A DNA stretch of 64,000 bases from contig JAWZYU010000034.1 of NCBI GenBank assembly GCA_038380435.1, positions 24,159,404-24,223,403 on the forward strand, read 5' to 3'. Positions 24,001-32,689 of this stretch are shown here, one piece after another. The position numbers and the translations under genes were made by a program. The DNA is from Ryuthela nishihirai (taxonomy: Eukaryota > Arthropoda > Arachnida > Araneae > Heptathelidae). The notes under the pieces were generated by a model. That model was not told where the DNA came from. It worked only from the letters and a program-made list of their open reading frames with translations, and did no database searches. The stretch's first letter is position 1, and each line of letters begins with the position of its first letter.

Positions 24001-27000
24001 CCATATTTATTTAATTAAACGGCTTGAAATAATATTATTATTTAAATTCAAAAGGTAAATTATGACCCATTACTGTTGTTGAATATTTCAACTTCTATAA
24101 CTCTTTAAATACTAAACGAATACTGTTGAAAATCGAGATTTAAATACATTTGAGTATGATCTTTAATTTGTCCTCAGTCACATATTCTCATGAAATGCAT
24201 ATTTTTGAACTTACCTTCCAAATTAGGTTCTCTCTGACGTAACATGAAACCATTTTAATATTTTGATAGGCATTGTCCTGAATATTCACAGTCTTAATAA
24301 TAATATATTAAATCTCTGAACACTTTCATTTAAATCAATCGTTATCAAAGGGAATTTTTCTGAAATTGGTGTGGTTTATAAATCCCACAACTGGGAAGCT
24401 TCCGCCATCCGAGTTTCAACTACGTGTTGTTCCGGAAATGTTTTTAATTCCCAATACTTGGTGTACTGGATCGTTTCAAAATAATGATTAGTGAAAGGGA
24501 GTCCTTGCACTGAGAAATGTTAGGATTCACAAAGATAAATAAAAAAAAATAGAGCACATTTTAAAATGATACCAATTAAACATAATAAACTTTTTCCATG
24601 AATATCTATTTATTGCTGAGAAGATGGTTCAGACTTTCAACAGCCCTCTGCAGTTGTTGCTTGAAAAAATACAGGCTGGACGAAAAGTTTACAAACAATT
24701 TGAAACCTGAATTTAAATAATAAATCTGCCTCTTGTATAGGTATGCAGCATATTGCATTTGATAATTCGATCAATTTTTCCCCCACAAAATTAATGCCCT
24801 TGTAAGCAAGATAACAGGATGTCTGATTCTAGATGCTTATGCAATATCTTGGGCATTAGGTGGTTCAACTTTGTAAGTAATGAAGTGGTTAGGCAAAGGA
24901 GTCTGCAACCTCCTTTAAGTAGTATATTGTGCAGAGAGAGACTACGTTGGTTTTACTATGTTATCCGTATGGATAATTATAGATTAGCGAATAGGGTTAT
25001 GAATGGTGTGCCTAAAGGCCTCAGAAAAAAGGGGAGACCTAGGATGCGGTGGACAGACAATGTCAAACAGGACCTTGTTAGGATTGGTGTGCAGTGGTCA
25101 GATGCAGCAGATGTAGCTCAGTATAGACTTGCTTGGAGAACTAAATTGCACAGTCTGGTTGAAACTCTGTAACCCATGGCTGGCTGAGGATTCTGTATGT
25201 ATGATTTACCTCTGAGCTGCCCGGTTTTTTTGCATACAATGCGCTAAATGGAGAAGTCACTATAACTTCAAGGCTTCAGGGCAGGTTGTGGGAAGAGGAC
25301 CCAATGTACATCTGTTAAGAGGCATATAGAAGCCATAGAGTTAATGTAAACAGGGTATAAATAAAAAATAATGTATATCTTTAACGTAACCAGGTTATAA
25401 AAGTGAACACGGAGGCCGCTGCTTTGCATCCTATTCGATAGATGGTGGCCTTTCCCTTTCAATTGGTCTGCTCTTTTTCACTGAGGACAGAGGAGGAGGG
25501 GGGGGGGGGCTTAATCGAGATAAATCTGAATGCTGGCACAGGTGGGACTCGAACCTGGAAACTACCCACACCCCTATAAAAGTCTTAAGTCTGGAATCTC
25601 TAAGAATAACAAAGGTGGAGGGGCGGTTGTTTTACCTCTGAGCGGCCCTTTTTTGCACACAATGGGCTAAATGACCATGTGACAAAGATTTCGAGGGCTC
25701 AGAGTATGTTTGGGGAGGGGATCCACAGGACAGCTGTTAGGAGACAGATGGTATCCTCCCGTCAAGATCATCCAGTGTGTTCTTTAACGTGCACATGGCA
25801 TGGCACCGATGATGTAATAAAATGAAATGAATTTTCTTATTTGATATATGACTCTGTAAGTTCTAATTCTGAAATGCAGTTCATTGATGGAAATATTTTT
25901 GTTTTCATTTATTTACAGCGATCTAGCGAAATGCAAGAAAAAATGATGGAATATCATGTGAGTGTTTTTTTAAGCTAAATTATCGATTTCAATGAATTAT
26001 TTCATTATTAATTGCTCTGTTAATTATTAATTTGTTTGTGTTATCAATAACTTCTTTAATAATACCTATAAGCAAAATATTTCCCACAATAAGCTTACTA
26101 GAAAAGACAGGATTTTTTGAAACAACCATAATTTTAAAATAATTAAGGATGAAATTCCGAAGAATATCAAATTCCCTTCTGTTTAATTTGCTTCCTAGAG
26201 AAATTTTTAACTTAAGTAAAATTTGTGATGTTAAAGAAAAATTATTTCAGTGGCTGATGAAAAAGTAAAGTTTTTATTCGGAATCATTTCTCATTTTATT
26301 GCTTTCCTTTTTTTATTTATCCTTTTTGTTTCCCTTTATTTTATGTAATGACAATGATATAATCTAGATCACATCAGTCAAAAACACAAATTCCAGCTGA
26401 TAAGCTTGGGCTTAGTGGGTTTTTTATGTAGAATAATTATAGATAATACTTTTTGAAAACAAATTTGAATTTGAACTTAATAACGCTATCAACCCAGAAA
26501 GAATTTAATTAATCTAATGACGGTTGGAGCATGGCATTTATGTTATTTGTTTTCAAATAAACAGGGCGAGGATGATTCAATCTGTAGCGATGAATTAGAT
26601 TGGACGATTCCTTTGATCATTCTCTTTCTATTCTGCTGATGAGTGATGAATCTGCTCTGGCGCCAACTGGGATATCTGTTGGTTCGTAAAGACGGCATCC
26701 TGAGCCTCATAAACTACTTTTTCTGCCGTCGAGGGTTTTGATTTTTTTTTGCCTCTGAAACAAACTTTAGTGCACAAAATAGTGTTGAACAACCAGATCA
26801 CAAGGATCCCATCGAATCAGAGACAGTTGTGGAAATGGATCCAATTCATACACACGGTTCCGCGGCTTAACGTCCCATCCGACGGAGGCAATTATTATTC
26901 TCCAGTTTGCACCGACCATGGGGGAGGTCGGAGGGTTAGCACAAAAAATATCAATATGCACACAATGAAGGGAAGTTATATATCCAATTAGACATGCCTC

Positions 27001-27228
27001 TGTCAAAATTCTTTTCTACGTTCGAGTCCATTTGATATATAAACCTTCAATTAATTCTGTGAGAACAATGCACAAGTTTCAGTTCTTCACAAAACATATC
27101 CACAAACAATACTCTTCTAATATATATTTTACGTTTCGATGGATATTTCAGAATAAATATTTAATTGTTTCGTTTCCATTTTTCAGATCTGCGAGGAAGA
27201 AGTTATGCGAAATCATGGAATACAATGA
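14904..27228 (+). CDS. Secreted eight-cysteine protein, gene A (spliced)
   Basis: Gene-level entry; family not recognised. The spliced exons 14,904-15,036, 16,503-16,561, 21,920-22,045, 23,482-23,529, 25,919-25,957 and 27,187-27,228 give a protein of 148 residues. All introns are GT-AG; the first interrupts a codon after its first base, the rest are phase 0. Residues 1-22 are a signal peptide (MAIAKQTQFFVLCAVISLCI). The mature part is charged, methionine-rich and probably helical. Its eight cysteines (44, 57, 73, 77, 93, 106, 110, 137) are spaced C-x12-C-x15-C-x3-C-x15-C-x12-C-x3-C-x26-C. An N-glycosylation sequon lies at Asn76. Exons are tiny and introns are packed with transposons. The role is unknown: secreted venom-like, immune, silk or reproductive roles are all possible. 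A DUF19 (T20D4.11-like) relation is one idea I could not test. Confidence 0.75.
15500..15838. mobile_element. Two S1 SINE pieces in inverted arrangement
   Basis: 15,508-15,735 is S1 on the minus strand (GGCCAGATCACTGGGACCC, AGGAGACAGATGGTCGCC). At 15,735 it switches to a plus-strand S1 tail (TTTCTGAGCCCTAGGGGTCT up to CACTCAGCGGTAAAACAAACC). Both pieces contain the same tail region, so they form inverted arms. It lies in intron 2 of gene A and is duplicated at 55,300-55,635. Confidence 0.75.
15908..16313 (+). mobile_element. SINE S1, full length
   Basis: This is the best copy of S1. It has an A-box-like TGGCTCATGCGGTAGCGCGC followed by a B-box-like AGTTCGAGTCCCAGCT, a tRNA-derived pol III promoter. 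The body is about 330 bp and the tail is CACTCAGAGGTCAAATAACC. It is in intron 2 of gene A. An AGGGGTATACCTATTAGGGG duplication near 16,115 is private to this copy. The duplicate is 55,693-56,096. Confidence 0.9.
16503..16561 (+). CDS. Gene A exon 3
   Basis: The 59-nt exon follows the acceptor TTTTTCCCCCCAG and precedes the donor GTAAGT (16,562). It completes codon 45 (Asp) and encodes KRTELVPEVEECERKFRPQ, with Cys57. It leaves the frame at phase 0. Copy B differs by one base (Arg62 to Gln). Confidence 0.8.
17108..17506 (+). mobile_element. SINE S1, full length
   Basis: The A-box-like TGGTTCATTCGGTGGCGCGC and B-box GGTTCGAGTCCCAGCT (17,164) are both present, followed by the full body and the tail CAGAGGTAGAACAACCCAACC. 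It is in the large intron between exons 3 and 4 of gene A. The duplicate is 56,876-57,255. Confidence 0.9.
17712..18050 (+). mobile_element. SINE S1, old degenerate copy
   Basis: TTGGCTCAATCGATAGTGCG (A-box-like) and AAATTCGGGTGCCACAT (decayed B-box) are followed by a diverged S1 body (GAGAGGTTTCCATCTGTCTC, GACATTTAGCCCATTGTGTG). It is older than the neighbouring S1 copies. The duplicate is 57,360-57,700. Confidence 0.8.
18520..19118. repeat. Segment private to copy A with ~42-bp degenerate tandem repeat
   Basis: From about 18,840 to 19,110, six or seven diverged units of roughly 42 bp repeat the theme CACTCTCCAAATTTTCAGGG plus TGGACGAGATATCCA. Since 42 is divisible by three, the plus strand stays open and translates into a 14-residue repeat (CPLFKFSGWTRYPI-like). 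Copy B passes directly across this point (58,165-58,170), so the segment was inserted in A or deleted in B. I see no start, splice or codon evidence that it is a gene. Confidence 0.6.
19355..19415 (+). mobile_element. tRNA-like SINE head remnant
   Basis: TTGGTCTAGTGGTTAACGTC resembles a pol III A-box, and GCATTCGAGCTG about 35 bp later resembles a B-box. It directly precedes the 3' end of LINE L5. It also occurs in copy B near 58,415-58,475. It is not a tRNA gene, since no acceptor stem or anticodon arm can be built. Confidence 0.45.
19432..21855 (-). mobile_element. LINE L5 in intron of gene A
   Basis: Minus-strand LINE of the same family. The 3' end has ATG-type repeats at 19,432, and the C-terminal domain is at 19,464-19,733 (KSGRPKMRWAESFKQGLVKI). 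Most of the RT is deleted. A linker (19,980-20,530), the APE endonuclease (20,534-21,310) and the 5' UTR (to about 21,855) follow. It stops only about 65 bp before exon 4 of gene A. The duplicate is 58,490-60,825, so it inserted before the duplication. Confidence 0.9.
20380..21310 (-). pseudogene. LINE L5 APE endonuclease, copy A
   Basis: 20,534-20,923 carries KKGDITLVLGDFNAKVG, WGGVIGPFVIG, YTWVSPDGLHKNLIDYILIN and ends at a stop near 20,533, where copy B continues into the AYRGAEIGSDHYLV motif. Two adjacent base changes created this stop after the duplication. The N-terminal half (21,100-21,290) is separated by frameshifts. Confidence 0.85.
21920..22045 (+). CDS. Gene A exon 4 (largest coding exon)
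   Basis: The 126-nt, phase-0 exon lies between a T-rich acceptor (TTTTTTTAG at 21,919) and the donor GTAAGT. It encodes residues 65-106, with four of the eight cysteines (73, 77, 93, 106) and the NCT glycosylation sequon at 76-78. Copy B (60,889-61,014) differs at four bases, all of them replacements (Met70 to Leu, Pro74 to Arg, Val89 to Met, Pro97 to Ser). Confidence 0.85.
22363..23404 (+). pseudogene. mariner-like transposase relic in intron
   Basis: The plus strand begins MEPTKDG and reads FREGWQSFEDFPRAGRP, then (22,762-23,049) the catalytic-region string LLTDIATGDETLFYYYTTPR, a mariner-type GDE motif. It continues FRSRKRMLTIFFNSQGV and ends in a decayed GGEYFEGE-type terminus near 23,320. 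Stops and frameshifts occur throughout. The right end reads GAGCTTTTTAAACGAACCTC, a mariner-like terminus, but I found no matching left inverted repeat. It lies in the intron between exons 4 and 5. The duplicate is 61,367-62,434. Confidence 0.8.
23482..23529 (+). CDS. Gene A exon 5 (hypervariable)
   Basis: The 48-nt, phase-0 exon follows the acceptor CTAATTTAG and precedes the donor GTAAGT. It encodes FSTCQDKTMESMHEVM (residues 107-122) with Cys110. In copy B (62,509-62,544) seven of the first eight codons are replaced and four codons are deleted in frame, while the cysteine, both splice sites and the final EVM remain. Confidence 0.8.
23530..24796. other. Intron of gene A, AT-rich
   Basis: Very AT-rich intronic sequence. 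Copy B lacks about 250 bp of it (about 23,780-24,030). Nothing coding or repetitive is recognised. Confidence 0.5.
24797..25190 (+). mobile_element. LINE fragment L6 (C-terminal domain)
   Basis: Plus-strand 5'-truncated LINE. 24,819-25,172 encodes the C-terminal domain, with CNILGIRWFNFVSNEVVRQR, KGRPRMRWTDNVKQDLVRIG and WRTKLHSLVETL. The tail lacks ATG repeats. It sits in the intron before exon 6 of gene A. The duplicate is 63,553-63,955. Confidence 0.85.
25204..25565 (-). mobile_element. SINE S1, minus strand
   Basis: The tail is at left (TTTACCTCTGAGCTGCCC), the body in the middle, and on the right GTGGGACTCGAACCTGG, the B-box in reverse. A G-run near 25,500 interrupts the head. Its left part reappears at the window end (63,972-64,000). 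Confidence 0.85.
25624..25806 (-). mobile_element. SINE S1, 5'-truncated, minus strand
   Basis: It starts with the tail GTTGTTTTACCTCTGAGCGG and continues through CAGGACAGCTGTTAGGAGAC to GTTCTTTAACGTGCACATGG. The tRNA head is absent. It lies about 110 bp upstream of exon 6 of gene A. Confidence 0.85.
25919..25957 (+). CDS. Gene A exon 6
   Basis: The 39-nt, phase-0 exon between the acceptor TTTACAG and the donor GTGAGT encodes RSSEMQEKMMEYH (residues 123-135), a short charged methionine-rich helix with no cysteine. The copy B counterpart would lie beyond the window. Confidence 0.7.
26565..26639 (+). CDS. Gene A candidate alternative last exon (hydrophobic tail)
   Basis: A good acceptor (TTTTCAAATAAACAG) precedes 24 in-frame codons and a TGA. 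They encode GEDDSICSDELDWTIPLIIL then FLFC, an acidic stretch followed by a hydrophobic C-terminus. If used, the protein is 159 residues and could be membrane- or GPI-anchored; that is speculative. There is no AATAAA within the next 100 bp. The other last exon (27,187) has a polyadenylation signal and gives an even cysteine count, so this one is less certain. Confidence 0.45.
   Translation, partial: GEDDSICSDELDWTIPLIILFLFC
26752..26945 (-). mobile_element. SINE S1, decayed, minus strand
   Basis: CAACCAGATCACAAGGATCC and GGCTTAACGTCCCATCCGAC match reversed S1 body segments, with deletions between them. It lies between the two candidate last exons of gene A. Confidence 0.6.
27187..27228 (+). 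CDS. Gene A last exon (soluble tail)
   Basis: The strong acceptor TTCCATTTTTCAG precedes ICEEEVMRNHGIQ and TGA in the phase left by exon 6. It supplies an eighth mature cysteine (Cys137), making the count even. The 3' UTR is short, with AATAAA 40 bp after the stop. Another frame of the same exon (SARKKLCEIMEYNEKTLK) is open too and would be used only if the preceding exon ended in a different phase. Confidence 0.6.
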   Translation: MCEEEVMRNHGIQ

Positions 27229-27267
27229 GAAAACATTGAAATAATTATCCTTTTTTCTGTTTTACAT

Positions 27268-27273
27268 AATAAA
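27268..27273 (+). terminator. Polyadenylation signal of gene A
   Basis: AATAAA lies about 40 bp after the stop of the last exon, followed by a T-rich downstream stretch (GTCTGTTCATTTTCTTTTCC). It supports 27,187 as the start of a terminal exon. Confidence 0.65.
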
Positions 27274-27299
27274 TGCATAAATTAAATCGTCGTTGAAGT

Positions 27300-28380
27300 C
27301 TGTTCATTTTCTTTTCCCAATAATTCACCAGCAATTCTTTCAAATATTAAAGAAAGATCTAATTTTATTCATTTATGTGAAAAACGAATTCTGAAACTGT
27401 AACTACTCAATTCCATAAACAGTCTGTTGGATGTATGCAGTAGCAATATTGGCAGAAATAACTACAAAAACAATTACCGACCCTAACATGGAATGCTCAT
27501 TTCTACAGAGAATTTTACGATCTTAGCACCTCTACTGGGAGAAATTGCAACTAAGGAATGATTGCTAATATATTACAAAAGAGTAATATTTTTATAGTCC
27601 CTACAAAATACAAAAGCGTTTTTCATTCATATCTGAAAACAAAACTGTGTGTTTTGCCACCTCCACCCCTCTGGGTAAGAGGGTGAAGAATTGCTGCCAA
27701 TGTAGACCACTATCACACTCCACCATCAAAATTACAAATCTGCGGAGTAAATAGATCGTTTTGCACTAATATATGTCTAAAATTTTGGCATTTTCACCTT
27801 TTTGTTCCACCAGCAGTGGGGGGGGGGGGGGCTATTAAAAGTATTGGAATGTTCGAGAAATAGGAATCGTAAAATTTCATCAATACCTGATCAAACCAAC
27901 AAAATTTTAAAACAAAGTAAAGCTAGTAATGAAAATGTGGTATGTCTACAATCACGCAAACGACAAAATGACTGGTGCAGCTCTTTTTCCCAAGAAATCA
28001 ACCTGAAAAGTATTACATTTAAAATAAAGCAATGTCGTAAATGCATTCAGAACGCACTTTATTAATAAACAGAATCATGCTAGCTTGAAATGAGATTCAG
28101 AAGTTGTAATTTTCGAAATATTTTTTGCGGATGAAGAAAAATGTCGTTTTTGATTTGCGGATGAAAAAATAGTTTATTGATGGGGTATGACATTTTTGCG
28201 CTTCAGCCGATTTAACCCCTCTTTTAGACACCACCCACCGATAAACAGATTAAAATATTCGGGCTAAACCGTAGACAATGTGAAAAAAATGTGCATTTCG
28301 TAACAGTTTCTTGCTTTTTTTTCCTATAAAAAAGAATTAGTATTATATAAGGTGACCAGGTTTCTGAAATGCGTGAGCTG
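27300..28380. other. Intergenic, nothing recognised
   Basis: AT-rich DNA downstream of gene A with a G-run at about 27,816-27,830. Short open frames on both strands have no recognisable content. Confidence 0.5.
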
Positions 28381-28381
28381 T

Positions 28382-28597
28382 GGGTTGTTTTACCTCTGAG
28401 CAACATTTTTTTGCACTCAATGGGGTAAATGGTCAGGTCACAGGTTGAGGGAAAGGAACCCACTGGACAACTGTTAAGAGACAGATGGTGGCGTCGAATC
28501 AAAGGCCACCCAGCGCGTTCTTTAGCGTGCACAGGGAATGGCTCCCCCGCACACGGGCTACAGCTTAAGGTCTCATTCGACGGATGGCGGGCAGTGT
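28382..28597 (-). mobile_element. SINE S1, 5'-truncated, minus strand
   Basis: GTTGTTTTACCTCTGAGCAA, CCACTGGACAACTGTTAAGA and GTTCTTTAGCGTGCACAGGG mark reversed S1. It ends at GACGGATGGCGGGCAGTGTG, where the 31-bp minisatellite begins. Confidence 0.85.
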
Positions 28598-30640
28598 GCC
28601 ATTGCAATTGATCAGTTGTGTGTCAGTTGTGCCATTGATTTTGGTACAACGGACAAAGTAATTGACAGTACATGTGACATAATTGACAACCCAATTGACA
28701 CTTCATGTGACATAATTGACAACCCAATGACATTACATGTGACATAATTGACAACCCAATTGACACAACAGTCAAAATAATTCACCTATCAGTTGGCAAA
28801 ATTGTCGCTGCAATTCACACAAATAATAACCCAATTTTCACTCTCACAAAATTAACAAACCAGTTGACACTGCATGTTACAATATTCGTAACCAATTGGC
28901 ACAATTGACAACTCAACTGATACTGAAATAGACACAATAGACAACCCAATTGCCACTACAATTGATACATTTGATAGTAAAATTGACACTGCAAGTGACA
29001 CAATTAAGAGCTCAATTGACATTGCAATTGTCAACCCAATTGACTCTTTAGTTTACACAATGGAAAACCTGATTCATACTTCAATCAGCAACCCAACTGA
29101 CATTGCAATTGGCAACCTAATTTATACTCCAATTCTCATTGCGAATGACGTAATTTAGAACTCAATTGACACTGCATTTGAGAACCCAATTGACACTGCA
29201 ACTGATAATTTAAATGACACTACAACTGACAAACGACACTGTAATTGAGAACATAAATGAACTTCAATTGACAACCCAATTGTCACAAATAACAGCCCAA
29301 TTGACATTGCAGTTGATAAAATTCACAACACTATTGACATCATAAGTGGCAGAATTCAGTTCCCAATTGGTTCTGCAATAGACAAAATTGCCAGAGTAAT
29401 TCACGTAATTGGCAACAGAATTAACACAATTGACACTGCAATTATCATCATCGACAACTCAATTGATATTAAAATTGACAGAATTTAGAAACCAGTTGAC
29501 ACTGCAATTTCCAAAAGTAACAACACATTTCACTTAATTGGCAATCCAACTGACACTGCGATTCACAAAATGGAACGCAATTGATCCTGAGATTGACAGA
29601 ATGGAACCCTATTGACACTGCCATTGACAGAATGGAAACTAATTGACACATCATTTGACAGAATTAAACCCAGTTGACAGAATTAAATCCAGTTGACAGA
29701 ACTGAACCTTATTGACAACAGCAATTGACAGAATGGAACCCAATTGACACTGCGATTGACAGAATGGAATCAAACTGATACTGCATTTGGCAGAATTGAA
29801 CCCAATAAGCACTGAAATTTACAGAATGGAACCGAATTGAGAATGCAAGTGAAATAACGAAACCCAATTGACATTACGATTGATAAAATGGAACCCAATT
29901 GGCACAATGATTGACAGAATGGGACCCAATTGGCACTTCGATTGACAAAATAGATCCCAATTGACACTGCGATTAATAGAATGGAAGGCAATTGACACTG
30001 CATTTGACAGAATTGAACCCGATTGACAATACACTTTGCAGAATTGAACCCGATTGACAATGCAATTGATAGAATGGAACCCAATTGACAATGCAATTGA
30101 CAGAATGGAACCCAATTGGCACGGCGATTGACAAAATAGAATCCAATTGACACAACGATTGACAGAATGGGACCCAATTGGCACTTCGATTGACAAAATA
30201 GATCCCAATTGACACTGCGATTGATAGAATGGAAGGCAATTGACAATGCAATTGACAGAATGGAACCCAATTGACAATGTAATTGGCATAATGGAACCTA
30301 ATTGACAATGGTATTGATAGAATGGAACCCAATTGACACTGCAAATGAGAATAGAACCCAATTGACACTGCGACTGGCAAAATAGAACCGAATTGACACT
30401 GTGATTGACAGAACTGAACCTGATTGAAAAAGCAATTGACATAATAGAACCCAAATGACAATGCAATTGACAGAATGGAACCAAATTGACATTGCGATTG
30501 ATAGAATGGAACCCAATTGACACTGCGAATGACAATGCAATTGAGAAATTGAGCCAATTGACATTACGATTGATTTAATGGAACCAAATTGACATTGCGA
30601 TTGATAGAACGGAACACAATTGACATTACGATTGACAGAA
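28598..30640. repeat. 31-bp minisatellite, main array
   Basis: About 2 kb of imperfect units of the form CAATTGACAGAATGGAACCC plus AATTGACACTG. The left third is more diverged (ATAATTGACAACCCAATTGA variants) and the right part is more uniform. The unit has no stop in any minus-strand frame and 31 is one more than a multiple of three. All three minus frames are therefore open together across 29,973-30,270, the longest reaching 238 codons with a CQLGSILSIALSIGFHSVN theme. These frames are artefacts of the repeat. Confidence 0.95.
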
Positions 30641-31845
30641 TTAAGGTAGGTTGGTGTTTCAATTGGATTAGTTGTTAGCAAACCATTAGGTTTACTTACC
30701 TATAGGAGATGTTCCCCATTGCCAAAGGAACCTAAAACAAAGGTCAGAGTCAGCACCAACTGTGGCATTGAAGTCACCTAGCACAAGAGAAATATCTCCT
30801 TTCTTGACAGAATTCAAAATATCCTGAAGCTGGCTGTAAAACGTATCCTTCTCGTTCTCATCAGAGCACTCTGTTAAAGTTTTCTGTAAGAAATAGTTAA
30901 TTAATGCAGTCATATCCTATAAGAGCATCACTGGCGTGTCTGCTGAGAAGCAAACCTACATACACCTTGGTGATGCTTTCCATTCTCCCTCCCTGAAAAG
31001 AGAAATTTAAAGTTATTTTTAAGTATCTCACCTTTACCTGTCCATCTGCTCTATTGCAAGCCTATAATATGTACGTTATAGCGTTGGAATTCCTGCATGA
31101 AGACATCAAGAAAATAATCTGTATGAAATGTCGTCACGTTCCACGTTCGTGCAGAGAGAAAATAATTACTAGGATTTTTAAAGAAACTAGGTTTATTGAG
31201 ATAGGTAGGGTCAACAATATCAAACAGCCCCCTGATCACAGGCATGGGGCAAAGACCTGTTCCTCCTCTGCTAAAGGCTGAAGTCATCGATGCTGGTAGG
31301 AATTTCAGGCACCACCTTTTCAAGTGGACTTTTTCAAGAGCCATATGGCCTGCCTGAGACATATTACTCCAGTTTAGGCTTGACGATGCCCAACTAGCTA
31401 CGTAATGCTCAGGTACCTGCGATGGCCTCTGATTAGGATTATCCACCAGCTGATATAAGGTATCCCATGACTCTGATCACTTAGGGCTGGGAACCCAGAA
31501 GCAAACAGAAAACACAGCGGCAGATTCTCCCTCAACAGAGGCCCACCAGTGCAGAAAGTCCAGCATCCATAATCAAGCTCAAATCCATAAACCAGTTCAG
31601 TAAAGTGGGTTATATGGTCAGCGTCAAGACCCTGTCTGAGCAGGGTTAAAGAAAAGAAAAAGTGGCCATAGATGACCAGATCAGCAGGCTATACTGAACT
31701 GGCAGCCCTCCTCTTACGTTAACTTCCAAAAAAGAGAATATCTCTTTTGAAAGGTTTGGCATAGCCGGTTCTATGCATCATCATTGGGGATTGGTACACC
31801 TAGTCTATTTCCAGTTTATGCCTAGCTTCCATTTACAGACGAGCT
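30641..31845 (-). mobile_element. LINE fragment L7 (endonuclease and 5' UTR)
   Basis: On the minus strand, 30,692-30,913 carries KKGDISLVLGDFNATVGADS of the APE domain. 31,051-31,300 covers the APE N-terminus (LSARTWNVTT...FQRYNVHIIGLQ), and the 5' UTR reaches about 31,845. The reverse-transcriptase half is missing, and the 31-bp minisatellite adjoins at that side. It is not part of the duplication. Confidence 0.85.
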
Positions 31846-32428
31846 CATATATCGTGTAGACAAGAAACACTTGAAATGTCTACAGTACATGTTCCTGTGA
31901 CACTTTATTACATAATTCGTTAGAATTGATATTTCTATTAGTAATGTTTGGTTCTTTTGAATGTTTTTGGTGCATTTTCCAAAATGTTTATGATGTTTTC
32001 AAATTTCTGTTTCATGATCTTATCTTCTATAGTTTTTACTCTTGACCTGCCAAAAACAAACTATCGAACTCTCATTTTAATATTTCAAAAGGAATTCAGA
32101 TGTTGATTCCCTCGCCTTGACGGAATCACATTCCTTGCCATACATTTGCATTCCTTTGGGTAATTGGAATTGACGAAATAAAGAGTTTAAGGACATTAAA
32201 CATAAATCATAGTGGGAAAGATAAAAGAAATATGAGGATATGTAAAGAAAATTGCCACGATAAAATACTTAACGAAAGATGAAATGTAATGATAAATAGA
32301 GAAGAAATAAATAGAGAGCTTCCTACAGTAGATTAAAATGATGAAGAATTAAATATTTCTTTTCCATTCACAAAACAATTTCAGCTGTTGCAACGTATAC
32401 AAATAGGAATACCAAATGAACAGTGCTT
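31846..32428. other. Intergenic, nothing recognised
   Basis: AT-rich sequence without identifiable coding, repeat or splice features. Confidence 0.4.
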
Positions 32429-32640
32429 GCACAGGCACAAGTAAAATGCCACACATATAAAGCATGCTGTAAAAGAGAGCACAGGCACATGTGAAATGCC
32501 ACACAAATAAAGCATGCTGTAAAAGAGAGCACAGGCACATGTGAAATGCCACACATATAAAGCATGCTGTAAAAGAGAGCACAGGCACATGTGAAATGCC
32601 ACACATATAAAGCATGCTGTAAAAGAGAGCACAGGTACGG
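32429..32640. repeat. 50-bp tandem repeat, four copies plus partial
   Basis: Units start at 32,429, 32,479, 32,529 and 32,579. Each begins GCACAGGCACATGTGAAATG and ends GCATGCTGTAAAAGAGA. Copies 2-4 are almost identical, so this is a recent array. The minus strand translates it as a CACALFYSMLYMCGISHVPV-like repeat, an open frame without gene evidence. Confidence 0.95.
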
Positions 32641-32689
32641 CATTGGTCATATTGAACTTCACATACTCCAAAGCCTCTCAGTTTACATA

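Larger units (their letters stand above)
1..25235. repeat. Large direct duplication, copy A
   Basis: This whole stretch recurs in the same order and orientation at 38,695-64,000. The offset starts at about 38,677 and drifts to 38,8xx-39,838 through indels. The repeated content is LINE pieces, SINEs, a Tc1 relic, the 28-bp minisatellite, the promoter and first exons of the cysteine-rich gene, and a mariner in its intron. Copy A carries about 600 bp at 18,520-19,118, about 95 bp near 17,550 and about 250 bp near 23,780 that copy B lacks. Position 1 already matches copy B, so the left border lies at or beyond the window edge. Confidence 0.95.

Noticed and set aside
27032..27244. 70-codon plus-strand frame ending LCEIMEYNEKTLK
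   Set aside because: Its left part is AT-rich intron. Only the right end is exonic, and the frame left by the previous exon uses a different reading of it.
29819..30535. 238-codon minus-strand frame
   Set aside because: It is generated by the 31-bp minisatellite. All three frames are open, and there is no start context or splice evidence.
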